NCBI GenBank assembly: GCA_002070215.1
Contig: MWCV01000002.1
Coordinates: forward strand, 98,952-159,774
From: Chloroflexi bacterium ADurb.Bin180
GTDB lineage: Bacteria > Chloroflexota > Anaerolineae > UBA2200
DNA: 60,823 nucleotides
Direction of reading: 5' to 3'
Shown one piece after another: positions 50,115-58,198 of this stretch. The first letter of the stretch is position 1. Every line of letters begins with the position of its first letter. The position numbers and the translations under genes were made by a program. The notes beneath the pieces are model-generated. The model was not told where the DNA came from. It made no database searches and saw only the letters and a list, made by a program, of their open reading frames with translations.

Positions 50115-53100
50115 ATGTCCAACCGACTGACGGGGCAGCCATTCCCCGTTTTGCTGCGCTGGATCACCGAGGAGCTCAAGCAGCACCAGTCCATCTTTGG
50201 CCTTCATCGCTCGCAGCTCTATGTTCCTCCAGCCAACCCACCCTATGCTATTCCCGAGCTGTACGGTCAGTACCTCGGCACGCCTCTCGGCCCTGCCGCC
50301 GGCCCCCACACGCAGCTTGCTCAGAACATCGTCTGCGCCTGGTTGTGCGGAGGACGGTTCATCGAGCTCAAGACGGTGCAAATCATGGATGAGCTGGAGA
50401 TCAGCCGTCCCTGCATCGACGCGGCGGACGAAGGGTACAACGTCGAATGGTCACAGGAGCTCAAACTCGAGCAGTCGGCCAGCGAGTATGTCAAGGCCTG
50501 GGCACTGATTCACCTGCTGCCGAGGATTCTGGGGTGGGATGAACACCTGCCCCTAGGCACGGTCTTTAACATGAGTGTCGGCTACAACCTGGAGGGGATC
50601 CAGAGTCAGTCCATTACCCGCTTTATGGAGAGGCTGCGCGACGCCAGCGAGGAGCTCGCTCAGATTCGTGCCGTTCTCCGCTCTGGTTTTCCCAAACTCG
50701 CTAACGTGGAGATTCCCACGCGGCTAACCAACAACGTGACCCTGTCCACCATGCACGGCTGCCCGCCAGACGAGGTAGAACGCATCGCCAGCTACCTGCT
50801 GCGAGAGTGCCACCTGCACACGACCGTCAAGCTCAATCCCACCCTTCTCGGCGCCGACGAGGTCCGGCGTATCCTGCGTGAAGATCTGGGCTATCGCGAG
50901 ATCCAGATTCCTGATCCCGTGTTTGAGCACGACATGCAGTACGGACGAGCGGTACAGCTCATTCGCCAGCTCAAATCGGTAGCTGACGCAGAGCATCTGT
51001 CCTTCGCGATCAAGCTCAGCAATACCCTGGCTATGGGGAACCACAGAGGCATCCTCCCGGGTCAGGAAATGTATATGTCCGGGCGTGCCCTCTACCCCAT
51101 CACGATGAACCTCTTCCATCGCCTGGCCAAGGATCTCGGAGGGGATCTCAGGGTATCCTATTCTGCCGGCGCCGATGCCTTCAACATTGTCGACATCCTC
51201 GCTACGGGCGCCCGGCCGGTCACCATGGCCACGGATCTCCTAAAGCCGGGCGGTTACGCTCGCCTCAGACAAAGCATCGAGCAGCTCGACACTGCCATGC
51301 ACCAGCGCCAGGTAAGCAGCCTCGACGAACTGGCCAAAGACTCGCTGGCCAATCTCGAGCGCTCGGCCAGGGAGGCTTTGCGCCAGCCGCGCTACAAAAA
51401 GAACTACCATCCCTATCCACTGCCCAGGGTCAAGTCTCCTCTCGCCGCTTTTGATTGCATCACCGCACCGTGCAAGGAACCCTGCGCCGTTTGCCAGGAC
51501 ATCCCCGAGTACGCCAGGTGGATCGCCGAAGGAGACTTGGACCGGGCCCTGGAGACCATCCTGGCCCGCAACCCTCTGCCGGGAGTCACCGGGCACATTT
51601 GCACGCAGCTTTGCCAGACCCGCTGCACACGCAACAACTATGACCAGCCAGTAGCCATCCGCGACCTCAAGCGGGTGGCGAATGAACGAGGAGTGTCAGC
51701 GCCCGCGGCTGGCCCAGATACGGGCTATCGTGTTGCCGTGGTCGGCGGCGGGCCATCGGGCCTCGCCGCAGCCTACTTTCTCGCCCTGAGCGGGGTGCAC
51801 GTAACCCTCTTCGAGGCCAGGGATCGGCTGGGCGGAATGGTCTGTCTCGCGCCGGCGTTCCGTCTGCCGGAGAGGATCTTGCAGGCGGACATTCAAAGGA
51901 TTTGCTCGCTCGGTATCGAGGTCAAACTCAATCACGCCATCACCACAGTCCCGGAAGAGCTGCTGAAGCAAGGCTTTTCGGCCGTGTACGTTGCCTATGG
52001 TTTTCAGCGCGACGCCGAGCTCGACCTGCCGGGCAAAGACGCCACCGGCGTCCATACCGCCATGGCATTCCTCGAGCAGGTCTCTCGCGGGGAGAAACCC
52101 TATCTCGGCAAGAAGACCCTGGTGATCGGCGGCGGCAACACTGCTATGGATGCGGCCCGCACAGCGCAACGGCTCACAGGCAACCCGGTCACGGTTGTCT
52201 ACCGTCGCACTGTCCACGAGATGCCGGCAACGATGGAAGAAAGAGAGGATCTGCTGGCCGAGGGCAACTCGATCCTTGAGCTGGCTTCGCCCCAGCGTGT
52301 GTTGGCCAAACAAGGCAGGGTCAGCGAACTGCGCTGCATCCGCAACCGTCTGGGACAACCTCAGACCGACGGCCGCAGGGAGCCAGTGGCCATTCCCGGC
52401 AGCGAGTTCACCCTTGAAGCGGACTCGATCATCATCGCCACAGGCCAACAGCCGGACCTAGCATTCCTCACCGGCAGCACCATCGCGGTGAACCAGGGCA
52501 AACGCGTTCGAGTCGACGAGCGCACGGGTCAAACGGACGCGCCGGGGGTCTACGCTGGCGGCGATGTGGTGCGGGGTCCGGCGACGATCATCCAGGCCTG
52601 TGCCGATGGGCGCCGCGCTGCCGAGGCAATCTGTCGGCAACTGCGGGTGCCCTTCGCACCAACGCTGGCCTCTGTCCACTCGCCGGCGCCAGATCCTTCC
52701 CGGATCAAGGTGGCACGCTCACGCCTGGCTCTGCCGATCCGACCAAAAGCGCTTCCTGTGGCTGCTCGCAGCTCCTTTGCTCTCGTCCAGTCCACCCTGA
52801 GCATTTCTGACGCCCGCTCCGAAGCCGAGCGTTGCCTGCAGTGTTCGGTGCTGTGCGACAAGTGCGTCGAGGTTTGCCCCAACCGGGCCAATCTCGCTTA
52901 CACTTGTTCACCCATTGTAACCACACTCCCTCTTTACGAAAGCCGGCATGACCGACTGTCCATCGTGGGAGAACAGGTCGTCCGCATCGAGCAGACCCGC
53001 CAGATCGTTCATTTGGCCGATCTCTGCAACCAGTGCGGCAACTGCGCCACGTTCTGCGTACACGAAGGCGAACCATTTCGCGACAAGCCCGCGCTGTACC

Positions 53101-53405
53101 TCACTGCAAGTACCTTTCGTTCTGTGGACACGGACGGTTACTACATCGCCCGTGAGGAAGCGGGACTCGCCATTACCAGGCGCAGCGGCGGCCGCCTGGC
53201 CCGGCTGATCTGGAAGGGCGACCAACTCTGGTACGAGAACGAGCATCTACGAGCCACGCTCCACAGGCTGAACTTGTCCATTCAGCAGGTCCAACTCAAG
53301 CAGAGCTTGGCAGGCACGCTCACTCTCGCCGACGCTATCGAGATGTACGTCGTTCTGAGCGGCGTATCTGCCTCGCTGCCATTCCTCCCCCTAGGTCTCG
53401 CCTGA
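50115..53405 (+). CDS. ygfK: Putative selenate reductase subunit YgfK (multi-domain flavin/Fe-S oxidoreductase)
   Basis: A 1096-residue protein. The N-terminal 430 residues form the dihydropyrimidine dehydrogenase-like TIM barrel region (TTMHGCPPDEVERIASYLL type boxes). Residues near 448-510 hold a cysteine-rich Fe-S segment (CITAPCKEPCAVC and CTQLCQTRC), then a GltD-like FAD domain (VAVVGGGPSGLAAAYF near 540) and an NADPH loop (VIGGGNTAMDAARTA near 671). Two ferredoxin-like clusters follow near 906 (CLQCSVLCDKCVEVCP) and 971 (CNQCGNCATFC). The family is linked to selenium-dependent molybdenum hydroxylases; the name selenate reductase is a database label. ATG at 50115 has GGAGGG. Its stop overlaps the next ATG region. 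Confidence 0.9.
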   Translation: MSNRLTGQPFPVLLRWITEELKQHQSIFGLHRSQLYVPPANPPYAIPELYGQYLGTPLGPAAGPHTQLAQNIVCAWLCGGRFIELKTVQIMDELEISRPCIDAADEGYNVEWSQELKLEQSASEYVKAWALIHLLPRILGWDEHLPLGTVFNMSVGYNLEGIQSQSITRFMERLRDASEELAQIRAVLRSGFPKLANVEIPTRLTNNVTLSTMHGCPPDEVERIASYLLRECHLHTTVKLNPTLLGADEVRRILREDLGYREIQIPDPVFEHDMQYGRAVQLIRQLKSVADAEHLSFAIKLSNTLAMGNHRGILPGQEMYMSGRALYPITMNLFHRLAKDLGGDLRVSYSAGADAFNIVDILATGARPVTMATDLLKPGGYARLRQSIEQLDTAMHQRQVSSLDELAKDSLANLERSAREALRQPRYKKNYHPYPLPRVKSPLAAFDCITAPCKEPCAVCQDIPEYARWIAEGDLDRALETILARNPLPGVTGHICTQLCQTRCTRNNYDQPVAIRDLKRVANERGVSAPAAGPDTGYRVAVVGGGPSGLAAAYFLALSGVHVTLFEARDRLGGMVCLAPAFRLPERILQADIQRICSLGIEVKLNHAITTVPEELLKQGFSAVYVAYGFQRDAELDLPGKDATGVHTAMAFLEQVSRGEKPYLGKKTLVIGGGNTAMDAARTAQRLTGNPVTVVYRRTVHEMPATMEEREDLLAEGNSILELASPQRVLAKQGRVSELRCIRNRLGQPQTDGRREPVAIPGSEFTLEADSIIIATGQQPDLAFLTGSTIAVNQGKRVRVDERTGQTDAPGVYAGGDVVRGPATIIQACADGRRAAEAICRQLRVPFAPTLASVHSPAPDPSRIKVARSRLALPIRPKALPVAARSSFALVQSTLSISDARSEAERCLQCSVLCDKCVEVCPNRANLAYTCSPIVTTLPLYESRHDRLSIVGEQVVRIEQTRQIVHLADLCNQCGNCATFCVHEGEPFRDKPALYLTASTFRSVDTDGYYIAREEAGLAITRRSGGRLARLIWKGDQLWYENEHLRATLHRLNLSIQQVQLKQSLAGTLTLADAIEMYVVLSGVSASLPFLPLGLA

Positions 53406-54751
53406 TGCGCCTTGCGAGCGCTTTGAGCATCCACCGCGGCGACGTCGTTGCCTTTGTCGGCGGGGGAGGCAAGACTACCACAATGTTCGCCCTGGCCAGG
53501 GAGCTCGTTGCTGATGGATGGCGGGTCCTCACCACCACAACCACGATGATCGCTCCTCCCAGACCGGAGGATGGTTCGTTCCTTGTGCTCGCCCCAGGGC
53601 AGCGCCAGGCCTGCCGCCAGGTTGAGCTGGCCCTGCGCGAGCAGAAGCACGTCACTCTGGCCACGGAGCACCTGGTCGAACAAAACAAGCTCCGCGGCGT
53701 GCCTCCTGAGTGGATTCCGGCCCTTGCGTCTCTGGTAGACGCGCTCCTTGTCGAAGCGGATGGTGCCAAGATGAGACCGTTCAAGGCGCCGGCCGCACAC
53801 GAGCCAGTGATGCCTGCAGGGGCCTCTTTGTTGGTCCCAGTCGCCGGCATCGATGCCATTGGCAAACCCCTCGGTCCGCAGACTACCCACAGACCCGAAG
53901 TGGTTTCTTCGCTCACCGGACTCGCACTCGGAGCCAAGATCACGCCGCAGGTCGTGGCGCAGGTTCTCACCCATCCCGACGGGGGACTGAAGGGATTCAG
54001 CGGTGAGAGGGTCATTCCCTTGATCAACAAGGTTGCATCGACCGAGGAGTTGGCTCTGGCTCGCCAGATCGCCCGGCCGATGATGCTTTGCCCGGCGGTC
54101 GACCGCGTGCTGATCGGCTCTGCGGCCCGCGATCAAGTAACCGAGTGCTGGCGTCACGTGGCGGCCATTGTGCTGGCCGCCGGCGGCTCAACACGCATGG
54201 GCACTCCTAAGCAGCTCCTGACCGTCGCCGGTGAAACCATGCTCGCACGGGTGCTGCGCACCACCTGTAGCCTGCTCTTTCACCAGGTGGTTGTTGTACT
54301 TGGTGCCGGCGGCTCAGAGCTATTGCCCCTTGTCCCTCCTTCGTGCCAGGTAGCCCTCAACCCACACTGGCAGGAGGGGATGAGCTCTTCTCTCCGCATC
54401 GGGCTGGACAGCCTCGGCCCGCGCGCCGAGGCAGCCCTGTTCATCCTCTCGGACCAGCCGCTGCTCGAAGCGGATACCTTGCTCCAGATCCTCTATGCCT
54501 ACTTTGGCACAGAAAAGGGTATCGTTGTCCCTGAGTATGGCGGTCGACGCGGAACGCCCGTCCTCTTCGACCGAAAGCTGTTTCCGCGCCTGCGCAAGGT
54601 CCGCGGCGACACAGGCGGCCGCGAGGTCATTCAAGAGACGCCAGAAGAGGTGCTGCCGGTGCAGATGCCATCGGCCGACGTACTGATCGATATCGACACT
54701 ATGCAGGACTATCACAACCTGATCGCCTCTCGCCAGGCCAATCAGGGCTGA
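53405..54751 (+). CDS. YqeC-like GTPase/ATPase fused to MocA-type nucleotidyltransferase
   Basis: A 448-residue fusion. Residues 1 to about 235 resemble YqeC, an accessory protein for selenium-dependent molybdenum hydroxylases: P-loop VGGGGKTTTMFALA near 18-31, TTTTTMIAPP, LLVEADGAKMRPFKAPA. From residue about 250 a MocA/MobA-type nucleotidyltransferase follows: AAIVLAAGGSTRMGTPKQLL, SDQPLLEADTLL and the RGTPVLFDRKLF segment. MocA makes molybdopterin cytosine dinucleotide. In the usual genomes these are separate genes. Start is ATG at 53405, one base into ygfK's stop. Confidence 0.85.
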   Translation: MRLASALSIHRGDVVAFVGGGGKTTTMFALARELVADGWRVLTTTTTMIAPPRPEDGSFLVLAPGQRQACRQVELALREQKHVTLATEHLVEQNKLRGVPPEWIPALASLVDALLVEADGAKMRPFKAPAAHEPVMPAGASLLVPVAGIDAIGKPLGPQTTHRPEVVSSLTGLALGAKITPQVVAQVLTHPDGGLKGFSGERVIPLINKVASTEELALARQIARPMMLCPAVDRVLIGSAARDQVTECWRHVAAIVLAAGGSTRMGTPKQLLTVAGETMLARVLRTTCSLLFHQVVVVLGAGGSELLPLVPPSCQVALNPHWQEGMSSSLRIGLDSLGPRAEAALFILSDQPLLEADTLLQILYAYFGTEKGIVVPEYGGRRGTPVLFDRKLFPRLRKVRGDTGGREVIQETPEEVLPVQMPSADVLIDIDTMQDYHNLIASRQANQG

Positions 54752-54791
54752 CTGATCCTTGCCGCAGACCGAGCTCGGAGCCAGAATCCCT

Positions 54792-55622
54792 ATGCCTAAC
54801 TCGATTCTGCCCACCATCCGCAGCCTCATCCTGGATATGGATGGGGTGCTTTACCGGCTGAATACCCCCATCCGTGGCGGAGCCGAGTTCCTTGCCTACC
54901 TTCAAGAGACCGGGCGTCGTTTTGTGCTGGTCACCAACAACTCGACCTTGACTCCCGGGCAGTACGCCGACAAACTTAGCCGGATGGGTATCCGCGTCGA
55001 CGCGCGGCACATTCTGACATCCGCCGAAGCTACGGCGATGTACCTGTCGCGGCTCTCGCCGCCGGGCACGAGGGTGTACGTTGTCGGAGAAAACGGCCTC
55101 CGAGCCGCACTCCAGAAACACGGTTTTGTGCTGGCGGATGACATCACTGTCTCCTACGTTGTCTGCGGTCTCGACCGACAACTCACCTACGACAAGCTGG
55201 CCACGGCGACCCTGGCCATTCGCTCAGGGGCCAGGTTCATTGCCACCAACCCCGACCGAACCCTTCCCACGGAGCGCGGCCTTGAGCCAGGGGCCGGGGC
55301 AGTCTTCTCCGCGATCCAGGTGGCCACGGACACCGCGCCGACGGTGATCGGCAAGCCAGAGCCGGCCATGCTCGAGCTGGCAATGACCATGCTCAACGCG
55401 ACTACGCCAGGCACAGCCATCATCGGCGACAGTCTCGAAACAGACATCCGGGGAGGTCGCGCTCTCGGGCTCAAGACGGTGCTATTGATGAGTGGCGTGA
55501 CCTCTCCGCAACAGTTGGCGCACTCTGCCCAGAAGCCGGATCTCGTCTACCAGGACATCTCGGCCCTGCTCGCGGATTGGCACGCCTCAGATTCGATACA
55601 ACCATTGCCTCAGGGGGACTGA
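54792..55622 (+). CDS. HAD-IIA family phosphatase
   Basis: A 276-residue HAD phosphatase of the NagD/p-nitrophenyl-phosphatase type. DMDGVLYRLN carries the nucleophile Asp; VTNNSTLTPGQYADKL is the T/S motif; GKPEPAMLELAM has the Lys; IGDSLETDIRGGRALGLKTVLLMSG is motif III. Physiological substrate unknown. ATG at 54792 is chosen over an upstream TTG at 54759 because it starts just before the first motif. One base separates it from rlmN. Confidence 0.9.
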   Translation: MPNSILPTIRSLILDMDGVLYRLNTPIRGGAEFLAYLQETGRRFVLVTNNSTLTPGQYADKLSRMGIRVDARHILTSAEATAMYLSRLSPPGTRVYVVGENGLRAALQKHGFVLADDITVSYVVCGLDRQLTYDKLATATLAIRSGARFIATNPDRTLPTERGLEPGAGAVFSAIQVATDTAPTVIGKPEPAMLELAMTMLNATTPGTAIIGDSLETDIRGGRALGLKTVLLMSGVTSPQQLAHSAQKPDLVYQDISALLADWHASDSIQPLPQGD

Positions 55623-55623
55623 C

Positions 55624-56670
55624 GTGCAAGAGCGGCAATTGCTGACCGACCTTTCGTTCGACGAGCTGGGTGCCTGGCTCACCGGGCTCGGGCAACCAGC
55701 GTTCAGGGCGAAGCAGCTCTTTTCCTGGCTCTATGGCTCACTGGTTGCCGACTGGGGAGCGATGACCAACCTGCCTGCCGACCTGCGCGAGAGGATGTCC
55801 CAGACCGCCCTGCTGACCTCACTCGCCCTGCTGGAGCGAGTGAGCTCGGCGGACGGCCTCACGACCAAGGATCTGCTCGAGCTGCGGGATGGCGAGACCA
55901 TCGAAAGCGTTCTCATGCGGTACGAGGGCCGTCAGTCGGTGTGCCTGTCCTCACAGGTTGGTTGCGCGGTTGGCTGTCCGTTCTGCGCCACAGGGCAGAG
56001 CGGCCTGGTGCGCAACCTCACCTCCGGCGAGATCGTTGACCAGGTTCTGCACTTTGCTCGCCAGCTTCACGCCGAAGGCGCCGCGGTCACCAATGTGGTG
56101 TTTATGGGTATGGGCGAGCCGCTGGCCAACTATGATCCCGTCTGGAAGGCCATTCGTACCCTGAACGACCAGCGCGGTCTGCGTCTCGGGGCGCGCCGCT
56201 TCACCGTGTCGACGGTAGGCGTCGTCCCGGGCATTCGCCGCATGATGCAGGAGGGCTTGGAGGTAGGGTTGGCTGTGTCGCTTCACGCTCCCACCGACGA
56301 CCTGCGCAGCCAGCTCGTTCCGATCAACAAGAGCTATCCCCTAGCGGAGCTCATTTCCGTTTGCCGCGAGTATACCGAACAGACACACCGCCGGGTCACG
56401 TTCGAGTACGCCCTCATCCAGGGGGTTAACGACAGCCCTCAACTGGCACGCCAGCTCGGTCAGCTCTTGCATGGCATGCTCTGCCATGTCAACCTGATCC
56501 CGGTTAATCCGACCTCTGCCAGCAGCTACCGTCCCGCCTCCCGAGACACGGTGCTGCTATTCCGCCAGGAGCTCAATCAGCATGGTATTGCTAACACGGT
56601 CAGGCTCGGCCGGGGGCTCGATATCCAAGCCGGGTGCGGTCAACTGCGATCCCGTCACTTGAGCAGATAG
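55624..56670 (+). CDS. rlmN: 23S rRNA (adenine-2503-C2)-methyltransferase
   Basis: A 348-residue radical SAM methyltransferase modifying A2503 of 23S rRNA (and tRNA m2A37). The cluster motif is Cys114-x3-Cys118-x2-Cys121 (GCAVGCPFCATGQ). FMGMGEPLANYDPVWKAI, TVSTVGVVPGIRRM, and VNLIPVNPT are conserved. The catalytic cysteine near the C-terminus lies in IQAGCGQLR. GTG at 55624 overlaps almost with the HAD stop. Confidence 0.96.
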   Translation: MQERQLLTDLSFDELGAWLTGLGQPAFRAKQLFSWLYGSLVADWGAMTNLPADLRERMSQTALLTSLALLERVSSADGLTTKDLLELRDGETIESVLMRYEGRQSVCLSSQVGCAVGCPFCATGQSGLVRNLTSGEIVDQVLHFARQLHAEGAAVTNVVFMGMGEPLANYDPVWKAIRTLNDQRGLRLGARRFTVSTVGVVPGIRRMMQEGLEVGLAVSLHAPTDDLRSQLVPINKSYPLAELISVCREYTEQTHRRVTFEYALIQGVNDSPQLARQLGQLLHGMLCHVNLIPVNPTSASSYRPASRDTVLLFRQELNQHGIANTVRLGRGLDIQAGCGQLRSRHLSR

Positions 56671-56682
56671 TCCCTCGTTATT

Positions 56683-56706
56683 GTCAAAAAGGTATTGCTT
56701 TTTGAC
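56683..56706 (+). repeat. AT-rich perfect inverted repeat before rpe
   Basis: GTCAAAAAG and CTTTTTGAC (9 bp) flank the loop GTATTG, 14 bases after the rlmN stop and 24 bases before the rpe start. It lacks a following T-run. It could be an operator or a weak terminator. Confidence 0.6.
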
Positions 56707-56729
56707 GCGAATGTCGCTATCATCCAGCC

Positions 56730-57404
56730 ATGAAACATAAACTGCCCATCCAGCTCGCCGCGTCCGTCCTGGCTGCCGACCTGACACGACTGGGCGAGCA
56801 GATCAAGGAAGCTGAGGCAGGCGGCGCCGACGCCCTGCACATCGATGTCATGGATGGCCGGTTCGTGCCGAACCTGAGTTTCGGTCCCGGCATCGTCGCG
56901 GCGTGCCGCCGGGTCACTGGCCTGCCGCTGGTCACCCACCTGATGATTGTTCAGCCGGAGCGCTACATACACGAATTCGTCGCTGCTGGCTCCGACGCCA
57001 TTCTGGTGCACCAGGAAACGTGCCCCCATCTGCATCGGACCATACAGCAGATCAAGAGCGAAGGGGCACAGGCTGGCGTGGTGATCAATCCGTCCACTCC
57101 TGCCGGTACGCTGGAAGAGATCATCGCGGATGTCAACTCGGTTCTGGTGATGACGGTGAATCCCGGGTTCGGCGGCGGAGAGTTCATCCCGAGAACGCTC
57201 AAGAAGATCGCACTGGTGCGCAAGATGCTCAGCGGCTGCGGCTCACAGGCGCTTCTGGCGGTAGACGGGGGGATCACTGCGGCGACTGCCCCTCTGGCAG
57301 TTGAGGCAGGAGCCACGGTGTTGGTAGCTGGAAGTGCGGTGTTTCGCTCAAAAGAGGGCATCGCTCAGGCCTTGCAAACGCTGCGGCGGAGCATCGAAGC
57401 CTGA
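56730..57404 (+). CDS. rpe: Ribulose-phosphate 3-epimerase
   Basis: Interconverts ribulose 5-phosphate and xylulose 5-phosphate. The 224-residue TIM barrel has QLAASVLAADL, ALHIDVMDGRFVPNLSFG (metal His and Asp), THLMIVQPERYI, MTVNPGFGGGEF and AVDGGI. All expected catalytic positions are present. No ribosome site is obvious before ATG at 56730. A terminator follows at 57428. Confidence 0.96.
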   Translation: MKHKLPIQLAASVLAADLTRLGEQIKEAEAGGADALHIDVMDGRFVPNLSFGPGIVAACRRVTGLPLVTHLMIVQPERYIHEFVAAGSDAILVHQETCPHLHRTIQQIKSEGAQAGVVINPSTPAGTLEEIIADVNSVLVMTVNPGFGGGEFIPRTLKKIALVRKMLSGCGSQALLAVDGGITAATAPLAVEAGATVLVAGSAVFRSKEGIAQALQTLRRSIEA

Positions 57405-57427
57405 GCGCTGGTGTTCTACAGGAAACA

Positions 57428-57461
57428 GAAAGCCAGCACCCTGGTCAGGGTGCTGGCTTTC
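57428..57461. terminator. Bidirectional terminator between rpe and rpmB
   Basis: GAAAGCCAGCACCCTG pairs with CAGGGTGCTGGCTTTC, 16 bp with a two-base loop, between convergent rpe and rpmB. Tails are A/T-poor beyond the stem. Confidence 0.8.
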
Positions 57462-57479
57462 GATGGCCAATGGCTGGTC

Positions 57480-57662
57480 TTAGGCCTTGTGGAGCGTTCT
57501 CAGACACCGGCTGCAGACATTGAGCCGAGTAGCGGAACCACCTTGCTGAACGGTGATCTTCTGGATGTTCGGCAGCCAGCGCCTCTTGGTGGCGCGCTTG
57601 GAATGGCTCACATTGTGGCCGACGAGTGGCCCTTTTCCGCACAGGTCGCATCGGATTGGCAT
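57480..57662 (-). CDS. rpmB: 50S ribosomal protein L28, four-cysteine form
   Basis: A 60-residue L28 with two CxxC pairs (CDLCGKGP at residues 5-8 and CSRCLRTL near 50-53), the zinc-binding form. [21 protein letters not shown] is the family signature. ATG at 57662 has AAGAGGT before it; the frame extends further upstream without homology. Divergent from asp23, as in Firmicutes. Confidence 0.95.
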   Translation of the reverse strand: MPIRCDLCGKGPLVGHNVSHSKRATKRRWLPNIQKITVQQGGSATRLNVCSRCLRTLHKA

Positions 57663-57708
57663 CGAACAGTACCTCTTTCTGACATAATGCGTGCTGCAAC
57701 AGCGGGTT

Positions 57709-57737
57709 AATATAGCACAATCAGTGCTTTTGTGCAA
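57709..57737 (-). promoter_or_regulatory. Predicted promoter of rpmB
   Basis: On minus, TTGCAC (57732-57737) and TATATT (57709-57714) with a 17-base spacer. Confidence 0.7.
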
Positions 57738-57766
57738 GTCCGTTAGCTAGCCCAAGGAGAATGTGG

Positions 57767-58120
57767 ATGGCTGAAGAAACGAGACTGGGCCGTGTCGAAG
57801 TTTCACCGGGAGCGATAGCGGGCCTGGCAGGGAACGCCGTACTGGAATGCTATGGCGTGGTTGGCATGGCACATCCATCGCTCCGCAGCGGGTTTCAGGT
57901 CCTTCAACGCGAGAGCATTCGGCGTGGAGTGCAGGTTCGCGTCATCGAGGAGCGCATCGTCATCGACCTGTTTGTCGTTCTCGAGTACGGAGTCCGTATC
58001 TCCGAAGTCGCGCACAATATCATGGAGAACGTCAAGTTCCGTGTCGAGCGAGCGCTCGGGGTACCAATTCATGAGGTGAATGTGCACGTGCAGGGACTGC
58101 GCGTCAGCTCGAGGCAGTAG
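57767..58120 (+). CDS. Asp23/Gls24 family envelope stress protein
   Basis: A 117-residue protein like B. subtilis YloU. RVEVSPGAIAGLAGNAVLECYGVVGMA and GVRISEVAHNIMENVKFRVERALG are the two conserved blocks. ATG at 57767 is preferred because AAGGAG (57754-57759) lies 7 bases before it, whereas ATG at 57761 touches that site. The order rpmB / asp23 / fakA matches Firmicutes. Confidence 0.92.
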   Translation: MAEETRLGRVEVSPGAIAGLAGNAVLECYGVVGMAHPSLRSGFQVLQRESIRRGVQVRVIEERIVIDLFVVLEYGVRISEVAHNIMENVKFRVERALGVPIHEVNVHVQGLRVSSRQ

Positions 58121-58198
58121 GACCCGGAGTAATGGGGAGCTACTCACCGGCGCGTCTCCTCAACTGCTTCGTTTCCACGCCAAACTGGAGGAACGTTC

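Noticed and set aside
50115-54751. Selenocysteine-encoding TGA codons in ygfK or the yqeC-mocA fusion
   Set aside because: Both frames are open throughout without internal TGA; these accessory proteins are not selenoproteins in known genomes.
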